Assembly: GCF_004336635.1 (NCBI RefSeq)
Contig: NZ_SJXH01000002.1
Span: forward strand, 117,796-181,795
Length of the DNA: 64,000 bases
Source of the DNA: Acinetobacter sp. ANC 4862
Lineage (GTDB): Bacteria > Pseudomonadota > Gammaproteobacteria > Pseudomonadales > Moraxellaceae
Direction: 5' to 3'
The notes under the pieces were generated by a model. It worked only from the letters and a program-made list of their open reading frames with translations. It was not told the DNA's origin and ran no database searches. A program made the position numbers and the translations under genes. Below are positions 54,108-62,163 of the stretch, one piece after another; the first letter of the stretch is position 1; every line of letters starts with the position of its first letter.

Positions 54108-56749
54108 GCTGCCTCACTCCCAAATCTTAATGCGCAGCTTGCTAATGCCTTAACTGCCTGAATTTCATCTTTTGCGATTTCTTCTTGCTCTTTGACATAG
54201 TCCAACAGATCACGGGAAGACATCGTCACAATTTCCTCATTCCCATTTTCATCCATACGGGTAAAGGTCACTTCCATATCAGGATCTGCTTCCATAATCG
54301 AAACAGCTTCTCTACCATCTGGAGTATCAGTGAATGCGCCGTATTCACCTTTACTGGATTTAGTTAAGTCTGGTGCACCATCAACTTTAGATTTGCCTGG
54401 CTTCCAAAACTCCCGTTCTAATGCCTGAGCAGCTTTATGCTGTACTGCTGTTAATTCAAGACTATCTGCTTTGCTATTGGCTGGATGTGCAAATAGATCA
54501 TTACCATTACGTGTAGCTTTTACTGGAGTGATCGTTCCGTCCTGATTAATCTGACGCTGAAAGGTCGTATTAGAGGCTTTGTTGTGGAGCTCTTGAGTTA
54601 AACTACCATCCTCCCTCGTCTGCTCGCGTTTAAGATAGTTTTGCGATCTGGTATAAGCCCAGTTATCTACCCCCTCAATAATTGAGTTCTGCTGATTGGT
54701 TGATTCAGGCAATTCATTATTAAGATTTGGATTGTCGAATTCCGCATTTGAAATGGCTAATTGCTGCTCAGGCAATACTTGTTGCTCTGGTGCAAATTGC
54801 TGAAGGTCAGAATCCAATGTATCCAAAGTACGATTGGCACTATTACTGGGACCAGATAAATCAATTTGAGGCTCGGTATACGGCGCACGATAAGCACTGT
54901 TTTCAGAATATTGATAATGCGCCGTAGCCTTGAGGTATTCCAGATCCTCTCTGGTTAATGGAGAAGATAGGGCCTCAAACTCTTCAATCATTGATTTAAC
55001 ACTATGCTCATCTGTAGTGAGTACAAACGGCATAGCTTCAACCTCAGCATCAGATTGAGATTTATAGGTAGGCGGTGCCGCTATATCTGACTCAAACTCT
55101 GGAAACTCTGACTCACTTCCTCTAACAGCTGTAGATCCATTGTCATCGGACAGTGTGCCAACGCCTTCATACTGTCTGGCGACTTCATCCCATCGCTTTT
55201 GATACTTGGCTTTAACCTGTCCAACGGTCATGCCATTAAATTTATGAGACGCTGTAATACCTTCCGCAATTTGACGAGCCGTTTTTTTCTCGTTGCCTTT
55301 GCTCCAACGAGTGGCCACATCAACAAATAACTCATTATCTTTAGCCTTTAAAAAGACTGGACCACCCCCTTCACCAAAGAAATGCAGATAGTAAAGCTCT
55401 AAACCATTAGGATCTCGCTTGAATTGATTACGGAAAACCTTTGCATTGTGTTCATAATAATTAAGGCCTGCTTTAACCTGGTCATTACCATCAAACTTAT
55501 TCTTTCCACCCATACGTGCAAACGTACTATCAATGGTTTGAAATAAGCCTGTAGCAGATGACAGTAGATTCCCATCTTTATCTTTAGGCTGAATTTTTGG
55601 GTCAAACGTGCCAGCATTTTCTATATGAGATAACACTAAAGCATCTACTGGATTAATACCGCGTTTAGAAGCTTCTTGAGCGATAGTTTTGGCCCATGGC
55701 TTTTTTTCCAATATAGGATTGGTAAAAACTTGTGCTCTATGCTCATCAGCATTTAATGGAACTGGTCTTCCGATCGCTTTTGGAGTCCCTGTAAGCACGT
55801 CTTTTGGAACCACTGCCACTTTAGCCACTTTCTCTTTTGGTGTTCCTACCACAGGTGTCTTCAGACTCACCAACTCATCATTTAATGCGCTTTCCATGGC
55901 ACTATCTAATGCATCAAGGTGTGAGTTCGCTTCTTTCGGGTTGGTTGGACTAAATGGGTTTGAACCTTCCGCATGCTCAACATTCGCTTGAATATGTGCT
56001 GCATCATTCATAGCATCCACACTGCTGTGGTCTTTAACCTGATCTGGTCGCAATCTCCCCTTATTCGCCCACAGGTTAAGCAGCAATGCCATTCCCCCAT
56101 TCGCTGCCAATGTAGAGGGACTGGTTGCATTTTCCTTTAAAGCTTCGCCGTATTGAGCAACCTTCTTATTTTTATTGTTCTCTAAATATGAACCTTCGAC
56201 ATAGTCACCGGCTGAACCTGCTGCAGTAGACAAAGCAGTAGTAGCAACGGCGTCAGCTATTACAGATTTGGATACGCCATGAGTAGGAATTGCGAATCCT
56301 AAAGCATCTGTAACACCTTTAATGGCTCCCCCAGTTCGAGCTGTTTTTATATCAGCTCCTTTATTTAGTAAATCTGATTTTTCTGCTTCAAAAGTCTGAT
56401 AACCAAATAAACCTGAATTTAGAGCTAAACCGGGTACACCACCTGTACCTAGTGTGGTTACGGCGTTCCACCCAATACGTGTAAAATCTTTAGTCAGACC
56501 ATAGGTAAACTCACCTACACCGCCTAAATCATCAGGTTTAAAAATTTCAAGGTTTTGTGCTCTAAGAGCAGCTGCCTTTTTATCCCCCCTAATGATTGAA
56601 TCTGGTGCTGTTGCAGCCTCAATTGTTCCCATAGCAACGCCAGAAATAGTACCCAATGCACCATCTGCAAAGTTCCCACGCTGACTTTTAGGTTTGAAAC
56701 GAGGATCATCCTGATTTAACGTTAATTCATCATCTGCTAAAAAATCCAT
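54104..56749 (-). CDS. internal virion protein with lytic transglycosylase domain
   Basis: 881 residues. Residues about 345-480 form an SLT-type domain: VDALVLSHIENAGTFDPKIQ contains the catalytic Glu (HIEN), with GLFQTIDSTFARMGG and LELYYLHFFGEGGGPVFL as the following conserved pieces. The N-terminal 110 residues have hydrophobic/Gly-rich segments. In T7 the transglycosylase that opens the cell wall lies at the N-terminus of gp16. This protein would do that job. It overlaps its downstream partner by 4 bases. Confidence 0.75.
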   Translation of the reverse strand: MDFLADDELTLNQDDPRFKPKSQRGNFADGALGTISGVAMGTIEAATAPDSIIRGDKKAAALRAQNLEIFKPDDLGGVGEFTYGLTKDFTRIGWNAVTTLGTGGVPGLALNSGLFGYQTFEAEKSDLLNKGADIKTARTGGAIKGVTDALGFAIPTHGVSKSVIADAVATTALSTAAGSAGDYVEGSYLENNKNKKVAQYGEALKENATSPSTLAANGGMALLLNLWANKGRLRPDQVKDHSSVDAMNDAAHIQANVEHAEGSNPFSPTNPKEANSHLDALDSAMESALNDELVSLKTPVVGTPKEKVAKVAVVPKDVLTGTPKAIGRPVPLNADEHRAQVFTNPILEKKPWAKTIAQEASKRGINPVDALVLSHIENAGTFDPKIQPKDKDGNLLSSATGLFQTIDSTFARMGGKNKFDGNDQVKAGLNYYEHNAKVFRNQFKRDPNGLELYYLHFFGEGGGPVFLKAKDNELFVDVATRWSKGNEKKTARQIAEGITASHKFNGMTVGQVKAKYQKRWDEVARQYEGVGTLSDDNGSTAVRGSESEFPEFESDIAAPPTYKSQSDAEVEAMPFVLTTDEHSVKSMIEEFEALSSPLTREDLEYLKATAHYQYSENSAYRAPYTEPQIDLSGPSNSANRTLDTLDSDLQQFAPEQQVLPEQQLAISNAEFDNPNLNNELPESTNQQNSIIEGVDNWAYTRSQNYLKREQTREDGSLTQELHNKASNTTFQRQINQDGTITPVKATRNGNDLFAHPANSKADSLELTAVQHKAAQALEREFWKPGKSKVDGAPDLTKSSKGEYGAFTDTPDGREAVSIMEADPDMEVTFTRMDENGNEEIVTMSSRDLLDYVKEQEEIAKDEIQAVKALASCALRFGSEAA

Positions 56750-56756
56750 ATCTACC

Positions 56757-58784
56757 TCATCGAACCGTAAAAGTTAAACGTGTTTGTCTTTTTTTATCCG
56801 TGTTATCCATCACGTATTTGGTACCGTTCTTAAAATAGTAACGGTAGGGATTTTTAGGATCTTGTTCTAAAGGAAGATCTATAAAGAAGTCTTTGTCAGA
56901 TCCCCCATAATGACGGGCATTGCGAGAATTAAAGCTCTCCAATTGCTCACGGAATGATTTTTCACCTACCGTATGAGGTCGCAGCACAACAGATTTACTT
57001 CCGAAGAACCCTCCTGATGTGTACTTCCCTCCAGTGACGCTAAGAATTGCTTTATTAAGTAAGTCCTCATCAATTGTTTTATTCAGAATGCTACCCTTAG
57101 TATCAGTAACCTTTTCGGACTTCTGAACCAAATAAGCATAATTAGCCTTGACTGAGTCTAGATAGATTTGAAAGTCCGGTTTACCTGGTGATGTAATGCC
57201 AGCCAAATAATTTTCTGTATGTGTTCTTAAACTATTTTCATCTACTTTGACTAATCCCTTTTCAATCAAATCCTGACCGGTAACAATTTGTCCTGCAATA
57301 TCTTGTAATCCCCGGTTATTGAGTGAAGCAGACAAACGATATGCGCCGTTTTCCCCTGCAATACTATTGATCATGTCTCTAGATGCATTGGCATTACCAG
57401 CACTGGATTTATAGATGTTAGTAAGCAGACTCAATTTATCGCCAGGTTTAGCCTTTCCCCAGAATTGTTTTAATTCAGATTGCTGTTGCTTAGATAAGGG
57501 ATTTAATGAACCCGTTACGCCGTCAAGAATATTACTCGCATGTAGGGTTTTAATATTTTTGGATAAAGCCTTAATTGCTTCAGGATCCCCCATAATGATA
57601 GAGGTAGTCGGTACTGGTGTTAATTCCTGCCCGGTCTTAATTGAATAAGCCAAAGTTGAATTATTCTTTTCATAACCGAGCATGTTTTCATGAGTTTTAG
57701 ATAATAGATTTAGATTCCAACTCACATCTTTAGCATTATCTTGCGCCGTATTCTGAGCCTCTGATCGCTTCTTACTTAAATAGGCCTCGCGCTGATCAGG
57801 TCCTAATCGCATAAATTTTTGAACTTCGACTAAAGCCCCAGAATATTGAACGAACTCTTTTTCATGGGTAGTTCCCTTTACACGTGCTAAACGTGCATTA
57901 ATTACAGACTCACTCGGTATTAGGCCTGTTTCAATATCATTTCGCATTTCTGTTGAGGCATCTTTAGCATCAGACTCAACTTCCTTTTGCTGACGATCAT
58001 AAGCTTTTTGGTTCTGATCCATTTGACTTGCAGCTCGACCACTCCAGTAAACGGCTTGTTCTTGAGTCAAGTTGGGATGTTTTTTTAAAACAGCTTCAGG
58101 GGTCGTAAGCTCTGTAAGTTTCGTATTATCTGTTTTATTGGCTAGATAAAATGCGTTTACATCATTTCCAGAACGCTTGTTTTTATATTCCGAGAATGTA
58201 TTGTCCACATAGGCTTGAGATAGACCTTTAGACTGAGCATATGTTTGAAGCCCAACTTGTACCTCTTGATCACTGGCATCAGGACTTTTAAGGTAGTTTT
58301 CAGTCATACTTTTTAATTGTACGATTGACTGTTGCTGTTCAGCTTTTTGGGCAACAGGCAAATATTTAGATGCACTTTGATAAGAGTGTTGTTCAAAGTA
58401 ATTATCAAAAGCTTGATTGTAGGTTTTAGGAATTGCTTCCTTATATTGCCCCTTTATTGTCTCTAAACTTTTTTGTCTTTGCTGAACCGACTCATCAAAA
58501 GTTAGCTCACCGCTTTGCATTTTAATCAGCAAGTCATCATCAACCAAACTAATGTCTGCCCCAATCTTTGATGATTGCAGTGCAAAATCAGCTTTGTCTT
58601 TCTTATCCTGCTCTATCTTTTGCTTTTCTTGTGCAAGTTTTTCTCTTTCATGGTGCTGCTGTGCAACTTGGGACATATTCTGCAATGCACCTGCAATCAT
58701 CTGACCCGATTGATTTTGCGGCATTTGGATACGACCAACTTGAGGCATGGCATTACCAAAATTACCCATAGGAATTTTAGCCAT
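56757..58784 (-). CDS. internal virion protein (T7 gp15-like, by position)
   Basis: 675 residues, mostly helical and glutamine/lysine-rich (QQHHEREKLAQEKQKIEQDKKDK near 40-65). Order and size fit the middle ejection protein of the T7 type (gp14, gp15, gp16). Sequence similarity alone is weak, so the name rests on context. It starts 7 bases before the 881-residue gene. Confidence 0.65.
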   Translation of the reverse strand: MAKIPMGNFGNAMPQVGRIQMPQNQSGQMIAGALQNMSQVAQQHHEREKLAQEKQKIEQDKKDKADFALQSSKIGADISLVDDDLLIKMQSGELTFDESVQQRQKSLETIKGQYKEAIPKTYNQAFDNYFEQHSYQSASKYLPVAQKAEQQQSIVQLKSMTENYLKSPDASDQEVQVGLQTYAQSKGLSQAYVDNTFSEYKNKRSGNDVNAFYLANKTDNTKLTELTTPEAVLKKHPNLTQEQAVYWSGRAASQMDQNQKAYDRQQKEVESDAKDASTEMRNDIETGLIPSESVINARLARVKGTTHEKEFVQYSGALVEVQKFMRLGPDQREAYLSKKRSEAQNTAQDNAKDVSWNLNLLSKTHENMLGYEKNNSTLAYSIKTGQELTPVPTTSIIMGDPEAIKALSKNIKTLHASNILDGVTGSLNPLSKQQQSELKQFWGKAKPGDKLSLLTNIYKSSAGNANASRDMINSIAGENGAYRLSASLNNRGLQDIAGQIVTGQDLIEKGLVKVDENSLRTHTENYLAGITSPGKPDFQIYLDSVKANYAYLVQKSEKVTDTKGSILNKTIDEDLLNKAILSVTGGKYTSGGFFGSKSVVLRPHTVGEKSFREQLESFNSRNARHYGGSDKDFFIDLPLEQDPKNPYRYYFKNGTKYVMDNTDKKRQTRLTFTVR

Positions 58785-58862
58785 TAATTTACCCTTCTAA
58801 ATCTATTGAATAGAATCAATTTAGGACAGTATTGGCATTCAAAAATTGGGTGTATTTAGATG

Positions 58863-58886
58863 TAAAAAAGGAGCTAATGCTCCTTG
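58863..58886 (-). terminator. terminator after the gp14-like gene
   Basis: On the minus strand AAGGAGC pairs with GCTCCTT and is followed by a U run, in the gap between the gp14-like and gp15-like genes. Read-through or a separate promoter would be needed for the ejection genes below. Confidence 0.7.
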
Positions 58887-58915
58887 ATTGTTGATCAAAA
58901 ATTAATATGCTCTGA

Positions 58916-59413
58916 CTATTTCCAGCCCCCGGTTGTCTTTGGTGGTGCTGCTGTATTGATAGCGGCCTGATCTGCAGCTTTCTTAGCCTCCTTAGCCTTA
59001 GAATAACCACTAGCACCTGTGGAAACAGTATCTAAAACACCAGTTACCGCTGCTGCATTTGCATTATTTTTATGTTGACTAGCTGCGGCTTTTAATTGCT
59101 GTGATGAGTTATACCCAGTGATTTCAGCCATTGCAGCATCATAGTTTCCGGCACGTTCAATCTCATCATTAATGACAATTGCAGTACCTTCATGCACATC
59201 AAGCCCATTTCCTGCGGCGGCTGCCCGTGCTGTTGATTGAGCTTTTTCTTTTTCCTTGCGAATACGTTCAGCTTCAAGACGACCACGTGCTAACTGCGCT
59301 TTACCGTCTGCTTCCGCTTGCTCTGCCATGCCTTTATTTTGGTTATAGCTTGAATAACCTGCAAGTGCTGTACTTGCTACCGCTGCCGCTGCTGCTACTG
59401 CCATCCAAGACAT
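58916..59413 (-). CDS. internal virion core protein, T7 gp14-like
   Basis: 165 residues. The N-terminus MSWMAVAAAAAVASTALAGYSSYNQNKGMAEQ (read in parts) is an alanine-rich membrane-like segment followed by a charged helix (EAERIRKEKEKAQSTARAAAAGNGLDVHEG). This is the standard look of T7 gp14-family core proteins. The C-terminus is Gly/Pro-rich. It shares one base with the cupin-like gene upstream. Confidence 0.78.
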   Translation of the reverse strand: MSWMAVAAAAAVASTALAGYSSYNQNKGMAEQAEADGKAQLARGRLEAERIRKEKEKAQSTARAAAAGNGLDVHEGTAIVINDEIERAGNYDAAMAEITGYNSSQQLKAAASQHKNNANAAAVTGVLDTVSTGASGYSKAKEAKKAADQAAINTAAPPKTTGGWK

Positions 59414-59913
59414 TATTCAATCTCCTGAATATTAAGCCCTATAGAAGTTAAGAATTCTTCTTCCTTCCCCTCTGGGACAATTACTTCTTTTTCAATTTCT
59501 TCTAAATCTGTACTTTCAGTGGGGTGGATCGTCATGCAAGTAGAGTCTTCATGGAAATAAACTACTCTTTTTGTTCCTGGCATTGTTCGTTGAATACACG
59601 GGGCTTTAATGTGCTCAATACCATTTTCAGTCAACACACTTAAGCTACCCGTTAAAAACAAAATAAAATGTTCTGTCCGATGCATTTTACTTACAACTAA
59701 AGTGCCGGCTTTAGCACTAAATTCTCTTATGTAAAGCTTAGGGCCAAAATGATTAACCAATCCGGTATCCGCTTTTTCAATTTCTCCAGATTCTATTTTT
59801 TGTTCTAATTCAGTCTGTAAATTAAGTGCTGAATGTACATAGGATTGCTTATGCGCTCCACCCATGATGTAAGTCAAAAGTTCAGTATTTTCTGGTGATA
59901 TAATTTCGCTCAT
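59413..59913 (-). CDS. cupin-like phage protein
   Basis: 166 residues. The centre (KAGTLVVSKMHRTEHFILFLTGSLSVLTENGIEHIKAPCI..PGTKRVVYFHEDSTCMTIHPTE, in pieces) shows the alternating pattern and the H...E/H...H spacing of a cupin double-stranded beta-helix. Such proteins are encoded next to the ejection genes in some podovirus-like prophages; their function is not known to me. It could be a metal-binding structural or sugar-modifying protein. Confidence 0.6.
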   Translation of the reverse strand: MSEIISPENTELLTYIMGGAHKQSYVHSALNLQTELEQKIESGEIEKADTGLVNHFGPKLYIREFSAKAGTLVVSKMHRTEHFILFLTGSLSVLTENGIEHIKAPCIQRTMPGTKRVVYFHEDSTCMTIHPTESTDLEEIEKEVIVPEGKEEEFLTSIGLNIQEIE

Positions 59914-59988
59914 ATTTAGCTCTATATTTTTACTAAGATATTTTTAGTTTAGAGATATCTTCATGCAGAAAAATGGGTGTATCAGACA

Positions 59989-60015
59989 TTAAAAAAGGAG
60001 CCTAAATAGCTCCCA
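59989..60015 (-). terminator. terminator after the 164-residue phage gene
   Basis: On the minus strand GGAGC pairs with GCTCC across a 7-base loop and runs into six Us; it lies 14 bases past the stop at 60030. Confidence 0.65.
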
Positions 60016-60029
60016 TCTCTGAATCTGAC

Positions 60030-60524
60030 TTAGGCTGTACGCTTTGTTTGATTAAAGTAATGATTGATATTTCTCACGCCAGACTTACGACCAATAGAAA
60101 GTGATCCCAGCACATTTTTTATAAACTGGATCTTCTTAACAATCTGGCCCAACTCAAACTCGAATGTATTCCGATTAAGGAGGCGTTTAAATTCTTGATC
60201 AGGATCTAAATAATGCGCCGTAATGATCAAGGCATTTGGGCAACTATTCAGGCTAATTAAAATCGTATAGAGATGCTCATAATAGAATTCTTTATTGTTC
60301 TTAGCCGTTAAGTAAGTAAGGCGATGAATAAGTTCTTCCAGGTGAGAAACAACTTTTAGCAAGTGTCCTTTATAATTACTGTTAAACAATTGCACGGCTT
60401 CTTTCCCATTAATTTCTCTTTGAAACTCATCAATAAGGTATTCAATCCCATTACATAACTGGATTGATCTTTCCATATCATCACAGTCTAAAGGCTTAAA
60501 AGCCGGTTTTTTTGGTTTGTTCAT
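60030..60524 (-). CDS. hypothetical phage protein
   Basis: 164 residues, helical, no signal peptide. MNKPKKPAFKPLDCDDMERSIQLCNGIEYL begins it, and a basic C-terminus (GRKSGVRNINHYFNQTKRTA) ends it. The N-terminal acidic/helical segment followed by a basic tail could bind nucleic acid. It is 3 bases downstream of the regulator-like gene, so the two are one transcript. No family recognised. Confidence 0.6.
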   Translation of the reverse strand: MNKPKKPAFKPLDCDDMERSIQLCNGIEYLIDEFQREINGKEAVQLFNSNYKGHLLKVVSHLEELIHRLTYLTAKNNKEFYYEHLYTILISLNSCPNALIITAHYLDPDQEFKRLLNRNTFEFELGQIVKKIQFIKNVLGSLSIGRKSGVRNINHYFNQTKRTA

Positions 60525-60527
60525 AAC

Positions 60528-60830
60528 CTATAGGCTCCAGTGATTATTTCTCGGAATATCTTTATCGTCTTTATCTGTAAATAATTTCCAAAGCTCAATC
60601 AATGCCTCACCTACTTCATAGTTAGGCCTACCACCACGTGCCCACTCTGAAACAGTCGATGCACCTGATATGGGTAAGAGGTATGCAATTTTCTCCCCTG
60701 TCATTTCATGATGTTCTTTTAGCTCTTCAATCATTTCCTTATAATTTGGTGCGCCGTAATGGATGGTGTTTTTAACGAATATCAGCCTTTTTGAAATATC
60801 AAAATTATTAAGTTCAACAAGAATCCCCAT
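60528..60830 (-). CDS. phage early protein with GASTVSEWARGG motif (copy 2)
   Basis: 100 residues from ATG 60830, after GGAGGGG (a TTG 21 bases upstream is not preferred). It shares with the protein at 48562 the core KIAYLLPISGASTVSEWARGGRPNYEVGEALIELWK. The helix-turn-helix-like centre and an acidic helix are kept, while the ends differ. In copy 1 it follows the DnaB gene; here it is first in the minus-strand series. Confidence 0.65.
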   Translation of the reverse strand: MGILVELNNFDISKRLIFVKNTIHYGAPNYKEMIEELKEHHEMTGEKIAYLLPISGASTVSEWARGGRPNYEVGEALIELWKLFTDKDDKDIPRNNHWSL

Positions 60831-60904
60831 ATACCCCTCCACAAGTTTCAACTTATTAAGGAGTAATCTAAGCGCCTAAAAAATGGGTATATTTCCCAAT
60901 AAAA

Positions 60905-60918
60905 CGCGCGCGCGCGCG
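60905..60918. repeat. (CG)7 dinucleotide tract
   Basis: Fourteen bases of alternating C and G in otherwise AT-rich DNA, just upstream of the minus-strand regulator-like gene. Confidence 0.9.
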
Positions 60919-61224
60919 AGGCAGAGAGCAAAACCCTATATTTCTAGCTATTTTCACTACATAACATTGCGTTCAAACGAACTTTTTATCCTAGATAAAT
61001 ACGATGACAATGAGTGAGCAAATAATATTTATAACAAGCTCTCTCATATCGTTCTAATTTGCCCTACAAGCTCACAAAAATTATTGATGTACCATTTATC
61101 ATTTTTTTAATTCAAATCGCCCACAGCTCAAGCCAGTGCGAAATTAGTACATATATCAAGTTGGTTTTAAATTTTATTCTTGAATATGGAAGAAGATTTG
61201 ACCTTGAATTAAGACGGCGCTCTC

Positions 61225-61385
61225 TTAAAAGAGAGATGATTGATTCAATGGTAGATTCATTGATAGGTTCTGCATCCCAAAAACGGGTACATTCAAAATC
61301 CCAAAAACGGGGTCATTCAAAACCCCAATATTGGGAATATTACCGTTTTCGGAATGATACCAATATTGGGTATATTTCAAATTTT
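61225..61385 (-). pseudogene. remnant of a second phage initiator gene with iterons
   Basis: On the minus strand an open stretch reads NIPNIGVLNDPVFGILN, VPVFGMQNLSMNLPLNQ, then a stop at 61225-61227. This matches the origin part of the intact initiator (NPESGTLNDPENGILN, DPNFGMQNQPLNLSMNLSQ). Seventeen bases, TTTTGGGATGCAGAACC, are identical between 46814-46830 and the complement of 61266-61282. Iteron-like units (CCCAAAAACGGG and palindromic CCAATATTGG forms) start near 61276, 61300, 61324, 61343 and 61360. The DNA-binding N-terminus and the helicase-loading C-terminus are missing. Confidence 0.72.
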
Positions 61386-61401
61386 ACTAGCCCATGCAGA
61401 T

Positions 61402-61461
61402 AAATTGCCAGACTTCAGTAAGTGGGTTAAAGAAAGATTGCGAAGATATGCAAACCAATGA
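61402..61461 (+). pseudogene. tail of an unknown gene
   Basis: In the plus frame ending TGA 61459-61461 the last residues read LPDFSKWVKERLRRYANQ, which looks like a real C-terminus of a small DNA-binding protein. Upstream the same frame runs through the iteron palindromes (HPKNG, NPKNG), so no natural start is left. The gene has probably been cut by a recombination event. Confidence 0.35.
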
Positions 61462-61490
61462 AAGTTCACAATAGTGGGCTTTTTTAATAG

Positions 61491-61612
61491 CCTTATGCCA
61501 TGTTTTAGCGCCGTAGGACACTTTGAGAAATAGTGCTAATGCACTTGGGTAAACTTGATAGAAGATCTACCCAATTTCTATAAAAAAATTAGGCTCGAAA
61601 CGTGGCATAAGG
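61491..61612. repeat. 122-bp segment bounded by inverted repeats
   Basis: CCTTATGCCATGTTT at 61491-61505 is matched by AAACGTGGCATAAGG at 61598-61612 (14 of 15 complementary). No clear target duplication flanks it. It could be a miniature element, a palindromic binding site or a large hairpin. Confidence 0.5.
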
Positions 61613-61619
61613 TTTTACA

Positions 61620-61691
61620 TTTTGATGTGGTAACAGGAAAAGGCTATTACAGGTTTTGATGTGGTAACAGCATTTTTTTGATGTAGTAACA
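61620..61691 (+). repeat. three direct repeats of TTTTGATGTGGTAACA, iteron-like
   Basis: Copies are at 61620-61635, 61654-61669 and 61676-61691 (the third has one change, G to A). Starts are 34 and 22 bases apart. Arrays like this are binding sites of plasmid or phage initiators or of DNA-binding regulators. Confidence 0.65.
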
Positions 61692-61966
61692 TAGTCCACG
61701 TATATAAAATGATCAAAAGTACGGACATTCAGTATATGCCCCTAATTCTATGATTTATCCGCAAAAACTATAAAACTCTAATGCTTACTGTATAAGGCTT
61801 TGATAGTGTTTTTCGGGTCCTTTGTGATGTCAAAATTTGTCATGGTTTAATAAATTTTTTTATCAATAGAACTTAGTTTTCGTAACATTATTAGGGGTAT
61901 TTTTATTGCTCCCTCCCTATTAAAAAGGTAAATCTATTTAGAATAAAAACTAACTTCCAAATACCT

Positions 61967-62155
61967 ATGAATATTGATAGACGAGTTCGAGCAAAAGAAT
62001 TTATGAATCTTCTTGCTGTGGGTCGAACCAAGTTTTATAGACTGCTAAAGAAAGGTCATATTCCTGAACCGGTTAGAATTACAGAAAAAGATGTTTTCTG
62101 GTATGAGTCAGTGGTAAAAAAAGAAGTAGAAAAGTTTAAAGATAAACCTGAGTAG
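61967..62155 (+). CDS. AlpA-family helix-turn-helix regulator
   Basis: 62 residues. The motif RVRAKEFMNLLAVGRTKFYRLLKKGHIPEPVRI is the standard MerR-like helix-turn-helix of AlpA/excisionase proteins. AlpA regulators control integrase or excision in phages and genomic islands. A second AlpA-like gene is at 44417. It is followed 8 bases later by another small gene. No strong ribosome site precedes the ATG. Confidence 0.75.
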   Translation: MNIDRRVRAKEFMNLLAVGRTKFYRLLKKGHIPEPVRITEKDVFWYESVVKKEVEKFKDKPE

Positions 62156-62163
62156 CCTCAATT

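Larger units (their letters stand above)
60831..61966. other. 1.1 kb without an intact gene: replication-origin remains and repeats
   Basis: This stretch holds a (CG)7 run (60905-60918), remains of an initiator/origin (61225-61385), the tail of an unknown gene (to 61461), an inverted repeat (61491-61612) and three direct repeats (61620-61691), all listed separately. The sequence between 61700 and 61960 is AT-rich with no gene visible. Confidence 0.6.

Noticed and set aside
61059..61403. 114-codon plus-strand frame
   Set aside because: It runs through iterons that make better sense as a minus-strand remnant of the initiator gene.
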